Source of the DNA: an uncultured Alistipes sp.
GTDB lineage: Bacteria; Bacteroidota; Bacteroidia; Bacteroidales; Rikenellaceae
Length of the DNA stretch: 64,000 nucleotides
Direction of reading: 5' to 3'
NCBI GenBank assembly: GCA_944326035.1
Contig: CALVCS010000001.1
Span: 1-64,000 of the forward strand
Below the pieces are notes generated by a model. That model made no database searches, was not told the DNA's origin, and saw only the letters and a list, made by a program, of their open reading frames with translations. The stretch's first letter is position 1. Every line of letters starts with the position of its first letter. Both the position numbers and the translations under genes were made by a program. This document shows, piece after piece, positions 8,135 to 16,051 of the stretch.

Positions 8135-9052
8135 CTATGCTACGGTCTCCGGCTTCCACGGCTCGACATGCAACATGATGTGTGTTTCCTGTCCAAAACG
8201 CTGCCGCAACCGCTGTTCGATCTCCCGCGTCAGCTCATGGGCATGCGCTACACTCATCTGGGGATCGACCCGTATATGCACCTCAATCGCACAACCGTTT
8301 CCCAAACTCCGGGTCCGCAACCCGTGTGGATGGGACACCTCCGGCGTCTGGGCAATGATCTGCAGAATTTCCTGTTCGGTTTCGGCCGGCAACGACTTTT
8401 CCAGCAACTCATTGACGGCCGGGAGAATCAGTTGGATCGCCACCCGCATAATCAGCACACTGACCACCACCGCCGCAATCGGATCCAATACGTTCCATGA
8501 CGGACCCAGCAAAATGGCTCCGCCGACCCCGATCGCCGTACCGATGGATGAGAGGGCATCGGAACGATGGTGCCAAGCATTGGCGATCAAACTCTGGCTA
8601 TGTTGCTGACGTCCTACCCGCACCGTATAGCGATACAACACCTCTTTCGCAACGATCGAGAGCAGAGCGGCCCACAACGCGATCGTTCCCGGGCTCTGCA
8701 ACGGTTCGTCCCGGAAATAGAAGCCGATAATCTTCTCGCCTCCATCCCACAACAGCTTCAACCCGACACCGAACAGGACGATCCCGATGATCGCCGTAGC
8801 CAACGTTTCGAACTTGCCGTGGCCGTAATCGTGCCCCTCATCCTGCGGTTTGGCGGAAATCCGCACAAAAATCAGGACAATCACGTCCGTCACAAAATCC
8901 GACAACGAATGCACGGCATCGGCAATCATCGCCGAACTATGTCCCAAGACTCCGGCCAGAAATTTCAAAACCACCAATACGAAATTAACGACCGATCCCA
9001 CCAGGGTCACCCGTACGATTTTCTGTTCTCTCGACTCGTTTTTTGATTCCAT
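8135..9052 (-). CDS. Cation diffusion facilitator family transporter
   Basis: Inner-membrane divalent metal/proton antiporter of the CDF family, probably exporting Zn, Fe or Mn. Several membrane segments are followed by a cytosolic ferredoxin-like C-terminal domain. The metal-site motifs are present: ADAVHSLSDFVTD in TM2 and NAWHHRSDALSS in TM5, each with the paired His/Asp ligands. The ATG at 9052 (305 residues) is preferred. The frame is open to 9262, but the extra 70 residues (with CPRCRC) match no CDF N-terminus I know. The GH97 gene ends 237 nt upstream on the same strand. The metal specificity cannot be read. Confidence 0.9.
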   Translation of the reverse strand: MESKNESREQKIVRVTLVGSVVNFVLVVLKFLAGVLGHSSAMIADAVHSLSDFVTDVIVLIFVRISAKPQDEGHDYGHGKFETLATAIIGIVLFGVGLKLLWDGGEKIIGFYFRDEPLQSPGTIALWAALLSIVAKEVLYRYTVRVGRQQHSQSLIANAWHHRSDALSSIGTAIGVGGAILLGPSWNVLDPIAAVVVSVLIMRVAIQLILPAVNELLEKSLPAETEQEILQIIAQTPEVSHPHGLRTRSLGNGCAIEVHIRVDPQMSVAHAHELTREIEQRLRQRFGQETHIMLHVEPWKPETVA

Positions 9053-9289
9053 CGTTTTCTTTTCTATGGCTTGCCACTCGCGTGGCGTACCTCCGATACG
9101 ATTCTCTCTCGAAAGGTTTCGTTTCAGTTTATTTTTTTGCGTATGGCCCGCCGGCACTTCCAACCTCTGCGTGTCCATTGATAGTCTGATTCGCTGTATA
9201 ATACTACCACAACGGCATCTTGGACACAGCACCTCATCCACAACGCACCCCACAGTCTCCATAAAGGCGATCTAACAAAATGTGCGGGC

Positions 9290-11197
9290 CTATTCGATCG
9301 CTTCGAACCAGATGGCCTCACCCCCCGAAGGATACATCTTCACCGAAAGGGTCGTCTGAGCATCGACCTCCCGGGTCTCCACCTGCACTTTCGTACGGGT
9401 TGCCATCGACACCGAGCCATCTCGGTAAATATGGGCCCGATAACGCTTCCCTTCCGGCAAAAAGTCGAGCGCCACGGTCAACTCCCGTCCCTCCAGGCAG
9501 GTCATCGCCCCCAAGAACCAATCGTTTCCACTGCGACGTACCACAGTAATATACTCGCCGATCTGTCCATTCAGCACCCGGGTATCGTCCCACATCGTCG
9601 GCACTCGATCGAAAAAGGCCAACTCCGGTTCATCGCCACAATCCGACGGACGATCGTACCAATACAAGAATTGCAATGGGCTATAGTACACCACCGCCAT
9701 GGCCAACTGATGGGCCGACGTGGTTTTCAACTCCCGTTTGCCGAGTTCGATTTGATCGAGACGTTGCGGATCGTATTTCTGAAAATCGCGGGAATAGTAC
9801 GCAATGGTATAGTCGGCCGCCCCCGCCACAAAACGCGTAAAAGGCAAAATCAGGTTATTACGGGCATCGGGCATCTCTTCATTGCCTCGAATTCCCTCCT
9901 GGGTCAACAGGTTGGGATAGGTCCGCGAAAAGCCCGTCGGCCGATATTCGTCGTGGATATCGACCATCAGCTGATATTGGGCGCATTTTTTAACTGCATC
10001 ATGCATCCACTTCGTCCACAAGTGGGAGCCCACCTGCACGAAACCGAACTTGATTCCCTTAATCCCCCAGCGGTGATACAACGGCAACAAGGTGTCGAGT
10101 TGAGCCGCCAAGGCCCGCTGATTGACGTAGAGCCACACCCCGATGCCCCGTTCATGGGCATACCGTACCACCTCTTCCAGATCCAGATCATTGTTCGGAT
10201 TACGCAACGGATCGACTGTCACGGTGGTGGCATCCGACGCTTTGGAATACTCGTTGCCGTACCACCCGGCATCGAAATGCACATACTGTAAATGATGCTT
10301 GACCGCAAAATCGACCAGATCTTTCCCACCCTGCGTCGAAAGGGTCACCTCCCGCATCACCTTCCCCGGACGGATCCACCACGTCTGTTCGAGGGCACAG
10401 GGAGGATTCAAGTTCAGCAACAGATAATTATGTTCCAAAAGCTGTCCCGGTTCTTCCGCCACCATCATCACCCGCCAGGGGGTATCGAACGGAGCGATCT
10501 CATCCACCGCCCCATACATCGCACTGATCACCGTATGAGGTTTCGCCGTCGACAGATCGAATTTCGTCCGGACATAATCGACCACCTGAGCCTCCGTCAG
10601 ACAGAGGTACAGCCCGCTCGGCAACTCCAGCACCAACGGTCGGTCGGTTTCGGTCGGCCAATCTTTCAAGGGACGTTTCGTATATTCGGTTTGGGCCCGG
10701 GGCGTATGATAGGCCCAGGTTCCTTCCGGCAAGGTGTATTCCGTATATTCGCGATCGATGTGCAGGTAGCCTCCACCTTCCAGAAAACGGTACCGAAAAG
10801 CCACCCCCTCATCATACGCCCGAATTTCCAACTGTAACTTGACCGCCTGACGATCCCGATCCTTCAACCCCCCGAACGTAGCCAGATAGACGGTATATCG
10901 ATCGGGGATTTCGCTGCGTTCGCCATACAGCGGTTTCCAGGAGCGATCGTACGACGCGGAATCCACGCTTGCCAACACCATATCGCGATTCCACTCGGCA
11001 TTGCCATTCAGACCCAAGGCCGACTCCAACACCACCGGGGTCCCTTTATACGTCAGCGTATAAAACGGACTCCCCTCCTTCAACGTCACGTTCATCACCA
11101 AATCGCCGTCCGGAGAGACGGCTTTTACGACTTCGGTCGCCGCAGCGCCCAGATGCAGGAGACATAGGCCTCCCAGCAGACATATCCATTTTTTCAT
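9290..11197 (-). CDS. Glycoside hydrolase family 97 protein
   Basis: Secreted or periplasmic alpha-glycosidase of GH97, the family of Bacteroides SusB. Signal peptide at residues 1-20 (ending HLGAAA), an N-terminal beta-sandwich to about 280, then a (beta/alpha)8 barrel with HFDAGWYG (307-314) and a C-terminal beta domain. E417 in IHDEYRPTG and E441 in RGNEE are spaced exactly as the glutamates E508 and E532 of SusB (24 residues). The nucleophile Asp of retaining GH97 enzymes is replaced by Gly in KFGF (383-386). This points to an inverting or atypical member. No susC/susD genes are adjacent. The substrate is unknown. Confidence 0.9.
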   Translation of the reverse strand: MKKWICLLGGLCLLHLGAAATEVVKAVSPDGDLVMNVTLKEGSPFYTLTYKGTPVVLESALGLNGNAEWNRDMVLASVDSASYDRSWKPLYGERSEIPDRYTVYLATFGGLKDRDRQAVKLQLEIRAYDEGVAFRYRFLEGGGYLHIDREYTEYTLPEGTWAYHTPRAQTEYTKRPLKDWPTETDRPLVLELPSGLYLCLTEAQVVDYVRTKFDLSTAKPHTVISAMYGAVDEIAPFDTPWRVMMVAEEPGQLLEHNYLLLNLNPPCALEQTWWIRPGKVMREVTLSTQGGKDLVDFAVKHHLQYVHFDAGWYGNEYSKASDATTVTVDPLRNPNNDLDLEEVVRYAHERGIGVWLYVNQRALAAQLDTLLPLYHRWGIKGIKFGFVQVGSHLWTKWMHDAVKKCAQYQLMVDIHDEYRPTGFSRTYPNLLTQEGIRGNEEMPDARNNLILPFTRFVAGAADYTIAYYSRDFQKYDPQRLDQIELGKRELKTTSAHQLAMAVVYYSPLQFLYWYDRPSDCGDEPELAFFDRVPTMWDDTRVLNGQIGEYITVVRRSGNDWFLGAMTCLEGRELTVALDFLPEGKRYRAHIYRDGSVSMATRTKVQVETREVDAQTTLSVKMYPSGGEAIWFEAIE

Positions 11198-11257
11198 CGA
11201 TCTGTTTGGCTTTTTCGGGCCGGGGTATCGAAGCTTCCGGTCCGAACGTTCAGGTCA

Positions 11258-11265
11258 TAAAGATA
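11258..11265 (-). promoter_or_regulatory. Probable -7 element for the GH97 gene
   Basis: TATCTTTA on the minus strand is one base away from TAnnTTTG and lies about 60 nt before the GH97 start, in the divergent gap. Confidence 0.4.
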
Positions 11266-11413
11266 ACCAATCCCCGATAAATTTGCGGGCTCTCCGGAGA
11301 ATTTCTCCTCCACACCCCCGAAAATCACGCCATTTCCCGAGCAAACACTTCCGCGCTGGCCGTTCCCGCCCCCCTTTCTCCGCTTTCAACCCTCTATTTT
11401 CCGATGAATTCGG

Positions 11414-11421
11414 TATCTTTG
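11414..11421 (+). promoter_or_regulatory. -7 element for the DUF6125-like gene
   Basis: TATCTTTG is a full match to TAnnTTTG, 38 nt before the ATG at 11460. It falls inside the longer open frame and so supports the downstream start. Confidence 0.65.
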
Positions 11422-11459
11422 TTCGAATCTTACAAAAACACTTGTTAAAACTGCCCCTT

Positions 11460-11978
11460 ATGATTACCCTTGACGACCTTTCCAAAGAACAACTCAAAGA
11501 GCTGGTACACGTCTATGCCCGTAATTTTTTAGCCATCGACGGCGTCTGGTTCCAATCCATCGAACAGAAATACGGTATGGCGGAGGCCATGTACCACGAC
11601 TGTGAGGCTTGGAAACGCTATTCGGTCAGCGAAGCCCGTCGTCTCAAAAAATTTCTGCACCTCGACGAACACCCCGGTTTGGAAGGGCTGCGTCAAGCCT
11701 TCGAATTTCGATTTTCGGCCTTTGTCAATCCGGCCATCGAGTACGAACTCCGCGCCGATGAATTGATCTTCCGGGTGGTCGACTGTCAGGTCCAGTCCAC
11801 GCGCAAACGCAAAGGCATGCCCCTGCATCCCTGCCTGCAGATCGGGCAGATCGAATATCCCTATTTTGCCCGCACGATCGACGATCGAATCGAATGTGAA
11901 GTCATCAGCTGCCATCCGCAGATCACCGATCCGTCGTGCGCCTGCATCTGGCGGTTCTTTATCCGTCCCGAAAAATAG
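11460..11978 (+). CDS. DUF6125-like conserved hypothetical protein
   Basis: A 172-residue soluble protein with no signal peptide. It starts with MITLDDLSKEQLKELVHVYARNF and ends with a cysteine/histidine-rich patch (VISCHPQITDPSCACIWRFF) that could bind a metal or be a catalytic Cys site. I recall similar proteins annotated as DUF6125 in anaerobes; the function is not known. The open frame begins at 11283, but a promoter element at 11414 and the low-complexity Arg/Pro content of the extension argue for the ATG at 11460. Single-gene unit, divergent from GH97. Confidence 0.75.
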   Translation: MITLDDLSKEQLKELVHVYARNFLAIDGVWFQSIEQKYGMAEAMYHDCEAWKRYSVSEARRLKKFLHLDEHPGLEGLRQAFEFRFSAFVNPAIEYELRADELIFRVVDCQVQSTRKRKGMPLHPCLQIGQIEYPYFARTIDDRIECEVISCHPQITDPSCACIWRFFIRPEK

Positions 11979-12095
11979 AGCCATCCCGTACCCCAGACCC
12001 CTCCTCTCCGCAACCTGGAATGTCCCCGAATCATCGGGCTCCATGGTAGCCGTCGGGTTGCAAGAGACGCTGCCAAAGTTCCCCCCCCAAAACGA

Positions 12096-12127
12096 AAAGA
12101 GGCGACCGGATATCCGGTCGCCTCTTT
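12096..12127. terminator. Bidirectional terminator
   Basis: A perfect 32-bp palindrome (AAAGAGGCGACCGGAT and its complement) with A-rich left and T-rich right flanks. It can end both the DUF6125-like transcript (+) and the tRNA-Met transcript (-). Confidence 0.8.
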
Positions 12128-12132
12128 CGGTG

Positions 12133-12206
12133 TAGCGAGTCTGAGACTTGAACTCAGGACCTCATGATTATGAATCATGCGCTCTAACCAGCTGAGCTAA
12201 CTCGCC
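12133..12206 (-). tRNA. tRNA-Met (anticodon CAT)
   Basis: The minus strand folds as a full cloverleaf of 74 nt. It has a 7-bp acceptor stem with a G-T first pair, a D arm with AGCTCAGCTGGTTAGAGC, a 5-bp anticodon stem CATGA/TCATG around loop TTCATAA (CAT at 34-36), and a T arm with GTTCAAGTC. The discriminator base is A; a complete CCA is not encoded. An elongator methionine tRNA is most likely, because an initiator would usually show three G-C pairs in the anticodon stem. An isoleucine tRNA with modified C34 cannot be excluded. Confidence 0.93.
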
Positions 12207-12216
12207 ATTGCGACTG

Positions 12217-12224
12217 CAAAAGTA
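12217..12224 (-). promoter_or_regulatory. -7 element for tRNA-Met
   Basis: TACTTTTG on the minus strand fully matches TAnnTTTG and sits 10 nt before the mature tRNA 5' end. Confidence 0.65.
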
Positions 12225-12408
12225 ATCAATATTTCTTTTTACGCAAATTCTTCGCCCCGTTTTTCCGAAATTTCTTTCAACTTTTCCCTCGGACCGTACT
12301 GAAATCCGAGCTTCTTTCGGCACACGCCTCCGCAAGCTTCAACTGTTCTTTCGGCACATACCCCCACAAACTTAAACTAAACGAAACATTACGTATGAAA
12401 GAAACCTC

Positions 12409-12416
12409 TATTTTTG
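12409..12416 (+). promoter_or_regulatory. -7 element for the alkaline phosphatase gene
   Basis: TATTTTTG fully matches TAnnTTTG, 32 nt before the ATG at 12449. It lies inside the longer open frame and so supports the shorter protein. No clear Pho box is visible. Confidence 0.6.
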
Positions 12417-12448
12417 GGGCGAAAAATTACTCGAATTCTGTCAAACGC

Positions 12449-13567
12449 ATGAAACCACTTTTTATTCTTGCTCTGAGCATCACGCTGTGTGCCTGCCAGT
12501 CCACCTCCAATACGCCTCAAACATCGACGGATCAACCCATTAAGAACGTCATTTTTCTGATTGGAGATGGTATGGGGCTCAGCCAATTATATGCCGCCAT
12601 GATGGCCAGCGAACAACCGATGGCTATTTCGCGAGCTCCCTACGTCGGGCTGCAAGTCACCCGTTCGGCCACCAGCGACGTTACCGATTCCGCCGCTGCA
12701 GGAACCGCCTTGGCGACCGGGACCAAAACCCGAAACGGCTCGATCGGAGTCGACTCCCTCGGACATCCGCTCCGTTCGATTCTCCAACGTGCCGAAACGG
12801 CCGGCCTCTCCACCGGTCTGATTGCCACCCACTCGGTAACCGATGCAACCCCGGCCGCGTTTGTCGCCCATAATCCCGATCGGGCGCAGGAAGAGGCGAT
12901 TGCCGAAGATTTTCTCACCTCCGACGTGGATCTTTTCATCGGAGGAGGCCGCCAACGGTTCGAACATCGTACCGATGGCCGCAACCTATCCAACGAGCTG
13001 CGAAACAAAGGCTACCATATTTTCTACACCTTAGACAGTCTACCTTCGTTCGAGCAGGGACCGATCGGCGTATTGTTGGCCGACGACAAGTTGCCCAGCA
13101 TGCAGCAAGGACGGGGAGACCTGCTTCCCCGCGCCACTCAAGAAGCCGTGCGGCTCCTGTCTAAAAACACCGAACACGGCTTTTTCCTCATGATCGAAGG
13201 CTCGCAAATCGATGTGGCAGCGCACCATAACGATGCCGACGCCATGATTCAGGAGATTCTCGACTTCGACCACGCCGTCCGCATTGCCATGGATTTTGCC
13301 GACACCCATCCCGGCACATTAGTGCTCGTAACCGCCGACCACGAAACCGGAGGGGTCACCTTACCGTCAGACAGCAATATCATAAAATTCGGGAAAGCAC
13401 AACCTACGGAGGGGAATCGGGCTCAAACACGTTTCTCCACCAAAGGACATACCGCCTCCATGGTTCCCATTTATGCCTATGGCGCCGGTGCGGAACAATT
13501 CACCGGCCTACTGGACAACACCGATCTGCCCCACCGTATCGCTCACCTGCTCCAACTGCCCCAATAG
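12449..13567 (+). CDS. Alkaline phosphatase, lipoprotein
   Basis: Metal-dependent phosphomonoesterase of the PhoA superfamily, exported and probably lipid-anchored. The signal sequence MKPLFILALSITLCAC ends in a plausible lipobox (LCAC). VIFLIGDGMG supplies the first metal Asp, TDSAAAG holds the catalytic serine, EGSQIDVAAHHND and TADHETGG carry the further metal ligands, and KGHTASMVP near the C-terminus supplies the last histidine. At 372 residues it is shorter than E. coli PhoA, as is usual for this branch. I prefer the ATG at 12449 over 12395 because a promoter element lies between them and because it gives a clean signal peptide. Confidence 0.92.
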   Translation: MKPLFILALSITLCACQSTSNTPQTSTDQPIKNVIFLIGDGMGLSQLYAAMMASEQPMAISRAPYVGLQVTRSATSDVTDSAAAGTALATGTKTRNGSIGVDSLGHPLRSILQRAETAGLSTGLIATHSVTDATPAAFVAHNPDRAQEEAIAEDFLTSDVDLFIGGGRQRFEHRTDGRNLSNELRNKGYHIFYTLDSLPSFEQGPIGVLLADDKLPSMQQGRGDLLPRATQEAVRLLSKNTEHGFFLMIEGSQIDVAAHHNDADAMIQEILDFDHAVRIAMDFADTHPGTLVLVTADHETGGVTLPSDSNIIKFGKAQPTEGNRAQTRFSTKGHTASMVPIYAYGAGAEQFTGLLDNTDLPHRIAHLLQLPQ

Positions 13568-13642
13568 ATCGCGGAGCCAGCCTACCGGAACCCCACCTTT
13601 TCCCAAAACGCCAAACCAGCCCGAGGCTTTAGGTCCGGAATT

Positions 13643-13682
13643 GGAGGTATTGGGAGGTATTGGGAGGTATTGGGAGGTATTG
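13643..13682. repeat. 10-bp tandem repeat, four perfect copies
   Basis: GGAGGTATTG is repeated four times without a mismatch at 13643, 13653, 13663 and 13673. It is preceded by a partial unit (GGAATT). Perfect short tandem arrays like this can change copy number by slippage. Confidence 0.9.
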
Positions 13683-14006
13683 ACGGCATAAAAGCATCCA
13701 CGGAAGGACGTGGAGGACATGAATACCGCGAATGGTGTAGAGGACATTGCCCTATCTTTCAGAAGGAGAGAACAAAAAGACGTTTGTAAAGATCGCACCT
13801 CTTTCCCGGCTTCCGAAATCGGCTCCAGTCTCCGCCCCCTCATTTCCCTGTTTTAACTTACCGGACAGATCCCCCCCTAAAAAAAACACACTCTTGGATC
13901 TGAGCTTCAAATATCGAGTCAAGCACCCAACACAAAGAGACATCCGCACATGGAAAACGCTTTCAGACGGGAACCTCTCCAAGAGGTCGAACCGGTGTCC
14001 GTTTCC

Positions 14007-14115
14007 TGCAGACGTCCCCATTCTTGATCTGAATCCGCAGGCGCTTCCATTCTTGCGCTGGATCCGCGGTCGTTTCCATCCCTGATCTCCAGACCCGCAG
14101 ACGCTCCCATCAAAG
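14007..14115. repeat. 29-nt degenerate tandem repeat
   Basis: Four units start at 14007, 14036, 14065 and 14096 (29, 29, 31 nt and a partial one). They share the pattern CGCAGRCG(C/T)(T/C)CCAT(T/C)C(T/C)TG, then CT(G/C)(G/A)AT/AGAC. Divergence between units suggests an old array. It is not in a credible gene. Confidence 0.7.
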
Positions 14116-14180
14116 GTTCCCAAGGTCCCCTACACGAAACGGCATCGCACCCACGTCTCTCTTTCCCAAAAACCGCATAA

Positions 14181-14213
14181 AAAAAGCCGCACGGTAAAAC
14201 CGTACGGCTTTTT
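14181..14213 (-). terminator. Terminator of rpmE2
   Basis: A 15-bp stem with one mismatch (AAAAAGCCGCACGGT, 14181-14195, with 14199-14213), an AAA loop and T runs on both sides. It lies 17 nt past the L31 stop on the minus strand. Confidence 0.85.
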
Positions 14214-14229
14214 ATGGTTCGGGAGCGGC

Positions 14230-14502
14230 CTACTTCTTAGCGGCAGCTTTTTTATCATAGTGTTTTTGATAACGGCTCATAAACTTATCAACACGACCAG
14301 CGGTGTCTACCAACTTCATCTTCCCGGTATAGAACGGGTGAGAGGTGTTGGAAATTTCCATCTTGTACAAGGGATAGGTTTCGCCATTCACTTCGATGGT
14401 TTCTCTGCTCTGAATGGCGGACCGGCACAAAAACACATGATCATTCGACATATCCTTGAATGCTACGACCCGATAATTTTCCGGATGGATACCCTTTTTC
14501 AT
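14230..14502 (-). CDS. rpmE2: 50S ribosomal protein L31 type B
   Basis: Large-subunit ribosomal protein. The 90-residue product begins MKKGIHPENYR and contains SNTSHPFYTGK, both typical of L31. The zinc-binding CxxC of type A is absent (only one Cys, in FLCRSA), so it is type B, the zinc-independent form. I chose the ATG at 14502; the open frame runs to 14565 but a promoter element lies close upstream. Single-gene unit with its own terminator. Confidence 0.96.
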   Translation of the reverse strand: MKKGIHPENYRVVAFKDMSNDHVFLCRSAIQSRETIEVNGETYPLYKMEISNTSHPFYTGKMKLVDTAGRVDKFMSRYQKHYDKKAAAKK

Positions 14503-14535
14503 GTTTTTTGTTTTTAAAATTGACGTTAGCGGACG

Positions 14536-14543
14536 CAAAGATA
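14536..14543 (-). promoter_or_regulatory. -7 element for rpmE2
   Basis: TATCTTTG on the minus strand fully matches TAnnTTTG, 33 nt before the L31 start. It lies inside the upstream open frame. Confidence 0.65.
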
Positions 14544-14604
14544 AGAACTCTTTCGGCAATTCCAAAACAATTCCCGCAAAAACCCCTCTCCGTCCCGTTT
14601 TTTA

Positions 14605-15486
14605 TCATTTATAACTGATCACAAGCACCTTGGAATATTCCCAGAACTTCTCCTTATCGGTAATCTTGAGGCTTTCGAAAGTACCGTCCGAGTTCATGAT
14701 CCAATCGTACGACCCGGCCGGATGCGAGCTGACCAACGAGGCCTTTTTCTGACCTACCATCACCTCGTCCAACATCCGCAGATCGACCTGCGTGAAACTT
14801 TCCAAACTCCGATTTTCATTGATTTTCAGCGTACGACCGATAAAGCCCCGTTTGTACACAATCTCTTTGGAGAGCAACTCCTTCTCCGAACCCACAATAT
14901 AATATACCGTATTGAGGGCATCGGATGCCGATTTCACCTCTCCCGCCAACGTTTCACGCTGTTGGTTCAGGTCCGAAACCTGGGTATGCAGATCCGACAC
15001 CTGCGAATCGAGTTCACTCACCCGAGCCTCCATCGTCTGCAGATTCCCCTTGAGCATCCGAATCTCCTGATCCTTCTCTTCCACCTGACGATTGAGCTGA
15101 TCGATCATCTTTTCCAGACCGGCAATCTTCACATTGGCCTGTTTGAGGGCCGCTGCCGAACGTTGCAAACGCGCAATCGTCTCCCGGTTTTCCAACAAAA
15201 GCTGATCGATGGCCTCGATATCCTGACTAATCTGCGTCGTCGTCTGAGGACGATATTCGTTCTCCGCCGCACTCTGCGTAATCAGTTTTTCCCGCGTTTT
15301 GATCGCGTCCAGATTTTCGGCGATCGCATTCATGGCCATAAACACCTGATTCATCATCGAATCTTTCTGGACCAGCAACGTATTGAGCGAATCCCGTTCA
15401 TGGGTCAACTGTTCGCTTTTCGTTCCGGTTCCCGTACATCCTACCAACGGCAACAACGCCAAGGCCCAATAAAATACTTTTCTCAT
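14605..15486 (-). CDS. Coiled-coil lipoprotein
   Basis: A 293-residue exported protein of unknown function. The signal peptide MRKVFYWALALLPLVGC ends in a lipobox (LVGC). Residues about 25-205 are a long heptad-rich coiled coil with many Leu, Glu, Gln and Asp, including repeated SQVSDL / TQVSDL. A C-terminal globular part (about 205-293) ends WEYSKVLVISYK. It follows the small beta-barrel gene by 31 nt, so the two are probably co-transcribed and may form an envelope pair. I recall similar lipoproteins across Bacteroidales but know no defined role. Confidence 0.8.
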   Translation of the reverse strand: MRKVFYWALALLPLVGCTGTGTKSEQLTHERDSLNTLLVQKDSMMNQVFMAMNAIAENLDAIKTREKLITQSAAENEYRPQTTTQISQDIEAIDQLLLENRETIARLQRSAAALKQANVKIAGLEKMIDQLNRQVEEKDQEIRMLKGNLQTMEARVSELDSQVSDLHTQVSDLNQQRETLAGEVKSASDALNTVYYIVGSEKELLSKEIVYKRGFIGRTLKINENRSLESFTQVDLRMLDEVMVGQKKASLVSSHPAGSYDWIMNSDGTFESLKITDKEKFWEYSKVLVISYK

Positions 15487-15517
15487 CGTCGTAATCTGTT
15501 TTTAACTCGAGACTTGC

Positions 15518-15970
15518 TTAAAATGCCACCTTAATGCCCAAGCCGAAATCAGCCGCATGGAAGCCGGTATGACCCGCAAAGTTCAGGCACGGTTTGTAAT
15601 CGATCGAAAAGGCCAACGGTATCGAGCGAATCTTATACTCGAGGCCGATCACTCCGTCGATCCCCATCGTAAAACGGGTATCGTCGTGTTTTTCCCAGCC
15701 GCCCAGGTTCACACCACCGCCATAATAGAAATGAAAACCATCGCTAATGACAGGGATATTCCGTTCATACAACGCATAGACGTTCACGCCCTGCACAAAA
15801 TCCACCAGCGCTTCAATCGTATTGGCCGGATCGAAATTATGCTTAACGCTAATTCCTGTAGCGGTCACCCCGCCTCGTACCCCAATGGCCCAGTTATAAT
15901 CCTGCGCCGAAAGACGACCCACTGCGACCAACACCAACAGGGAACACAAGATCAACACTTTCCTCATCAT
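15518..15970 (-). CDS. Small outer-membrane beta-barrel protein
   Basis: A 150-residue protein with a cleavable signal (MMRKVLILCSLLVLVAVGRLSA). It then has alternating amphipathic strands rich in Gly and aromatics (WAIGVRGGVTATG, HFYYGGGVNLGG, IDGVIGLEYKI) and ends in a terminal Phe (GIKVAF), typical of small porin-like barrels. It is the first gene of a two-gene unit with the coiled-coil lipoprotein. The ligand or role is unknown. Confidence 0.8.
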   Translation of the reverse strand: MMRKVLILCSLLVLVAVGRLSAQDYNWAIGVRGGVTATGISVKHNFDPANTIEALVDFVQGVNVYALYERNIPVISDGFHFYYGGGVNLGGWEKHDDTRFTMGIDGVIGLEYKIRSIPLAFSIDYKPCLNFAGHTGFHAADFGLGIKVAF

Positions 15971-15999
15971 CGTCTGGTTTTTAGTTATGGTTTATGAGA

Positions 16000-16007
16000 C
16001 AAAAATA
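16000..16007 (-). promoter_or_regulatory. -7 element for the barrel-lipoprotein unit
   Basis: TATTTTTG on the minus strand fully matches TAnnTTTG, 29 nt before the ATG at 15970. Confidence 0.6.
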
Positions 16008-16051
16008 ATACAAAAATCCTAACGCGATACGTTTTTCCGCACAGAAGGCGC

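Larger units (their letters stand above)
13568..14180. other. Gene-free stretch with repeats
   Basis: Between phoA and the L31 terminator there is no credible gene. It contains a 10-bp perfect repeat (13643-13682), a short hairpin (CCACG...CGTGG near 13700) and a 29-nt degenerate repeat (14007-14115). Overlapping open frames of 111-123 codons on both strands are short of motifs and look fortuitous. Confidence 0.6.

Noticed and set aside
9053-9262. 70-residue N-terminal extension of the CDF exporter, with CPRCRC
   Set aside because: Known CDF proteins start near the first membrane helix; the extension has no matching motif. The ATG at 9052 is preferred, though a fusion cannot be excluded by eye.
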